Shown here: piece by piece, positions 44,920 through 45,287 of the stretch
Position numbering within the stretch: the first letter of the stretch is position 1
How the letters are laid out: each line of letters begins with the position of its first letter
NCBI GenBank assembly: GCA_016210055.1
Contig: JACQUZ010000030.1
Span: forward strand, 1 to 45,287
Length of the DNA stretch: 45,287 bases
From: Deltaproteobacteria bacterium
Lineage (GTDB): Bacteria; Myxococcota_A; Polyangia; Haliangiales; SHYZ01
Direction: 5' to 3'
Program-made: the position numbers and the translations under genes
Notes under the pieces: generated by a model
Seen by the model: only the letters and a program-made list of their open reading frames with translations
Told to the model about the DNA's origin: nothing
The model's database searches: none

Positions 44920-45287
44920 CTACATCTTCCACTTGCCGAACACGTGATCGCCAAGCCTTTCCAGGAGCTCCCGGCAGCATTCGATTTCGGGTTCGGGAAA
45001 GTGCTCCTCATCCATGGGAGCCCTCATCCGCGCGTCCGCCCTCCGCAGGTCGATGCGGCGGACCTTGTCGATCACCTTCTTGGCCACCCGGATTACCGCC
45101 CGAGTCCTCAGGGCCAGTGCTAGCGCGTCGGAAGGGCGTGCGTCGATCGCCAAGATCTCCCCGCATGGCTGCCGCAGGTAGATCATCGCGAAGAAGGTGT
45201 TGTTCCGCACGTCGTGCACTTCGACGCGGTCGATCTTGGCCCCACACCGTTCGACCAGTGTCTTCATCAGGTCATGGGTCATGGGCC
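44920..45287 (-). CDS. Bifunctional nuclease (BFN) domain protein, 5' end missing
   Basis: At least 121 residues are present; the gene is cut at the right edge. The retained part matches the DUF151/BFN family: RPMTHDLM-like opening (only PMTHDLM is in the window), KIDRVEVHDVRNNTFFAMIYL, and IDARPSDALALALRT. Members have been reported to act as nucleases. The reading frame stays open to the edge with Pro before the Met at 45282, as family members continue upstream, so Met 45282 is not the true start. Confidence 0.85.
   Translation of the reverse strand, partial: PMTHDLMKTLVERCGAKIDRVEVHDVRNNTFFAMIYLRQPCGEILAIDARPSDALALALRTRAVIRVAKKVIDKVRRIDLRRADARMRAPMDEEHFPEPEIECCRELLERLGDHVFGKWKM

Overview
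The window is about 45 kb of gene-dense, high-GC chromosomal DNA. It suggests a member of the Myxococcota (a deltaproteobacterial lineage, possibly Polyangia-like). This is inferred from several traits together: many lipoproteins with Cys-rich or beta-propeller ectodomains, an OmpA-type protein with thrombospondin-3 repeats, HARE-HTH and CpXC proteins, large 7TM histidine kinases, and the glyQ-glyS-ppdK and rpsP-khpA-rimM-trmD-rplS gene orders. No species can be assigned. I see no rRNA, tRNA, IS element, prophage or CRISPR array.

Layout. 1-203: a 41-bp tandem repeat next to the 3' end of hslO (Hsp33). 1180-3425 (+): two small proteins, then an HtrA protease and a hemerythrin-like protein. 3452-5365 (-): an OmpA/TSP3 outer-membrane protein with a good sigma-70 promoter. 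5467-6342 (+): a TIM-barrel sugar isomerase-like protein. 6352-16545 (-): a 10-kb likely operon, glyQ-glyS-ppdK followed by two beta-propeller lipoproteins. 16695 (+): a Cys-rich lipoprotein with its own promoter. 17238-20373 (-): the ribosomal/tRNA-modification operon rpsP-khpA-rimM-trmD-SPOUT methyltransferase-rplS-yraN, with a strong promoter. 20488-22562 (+): a lipoprotein joining a degenerate metallophosphatase fold to a multiheme cytochrome, overlapping an RlpA-like lipoprotein.

22549-32489 (-): a likely seven-gene operon reading HARE-HTH/Mrr-like protein, lipB, ATP-grasp ligase, GNAT acetyltransferase, HEAT-repeat lipoprotein, and two paralogous 7TM sensor kinases. 32720-35837 (+): ddl and an unusual protein with an AsmA-like N-terminus and a GT51 glycosyltransferase domain (peptidoglycan precursor and polymer synthesis). 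35841-37973 (-): a metallophosphoesterase and a CpXC-HEAT protein. 37999 (+): an unknown protein. 38498-40829 (-): an ECF sigma factor, membrane anti-sigma factor and DUF4097 protein in overlapping order. 40957-44079 (+): a membrane-embedded spermidine-synthase-like protein. 43991-45287 (-): gamma-carbonic-anhydrase-like protein, VanZ-like protein and a bifunctional-nuclease-domain protein cut by the window end.

The most unusual points are: a histidine kinase whose phospho-acceptor His is Ser, beside a paralogue that keeps it; a metallophosphatase-cytochrome fusion that has lost its metal-binding motifs and carries a CX3CH heme-type motif; an AsmA-like/GT51 fusion with no transpeptidase; and a HARE-HTH protein whose nuclease-like domain appears to lack the catalytic residues. 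Most protein-level calls rest on motif recognition by eye. Starts are chosen from ribosome binding sites, overlaps and family N-termini, and doubtful ones are flagged.
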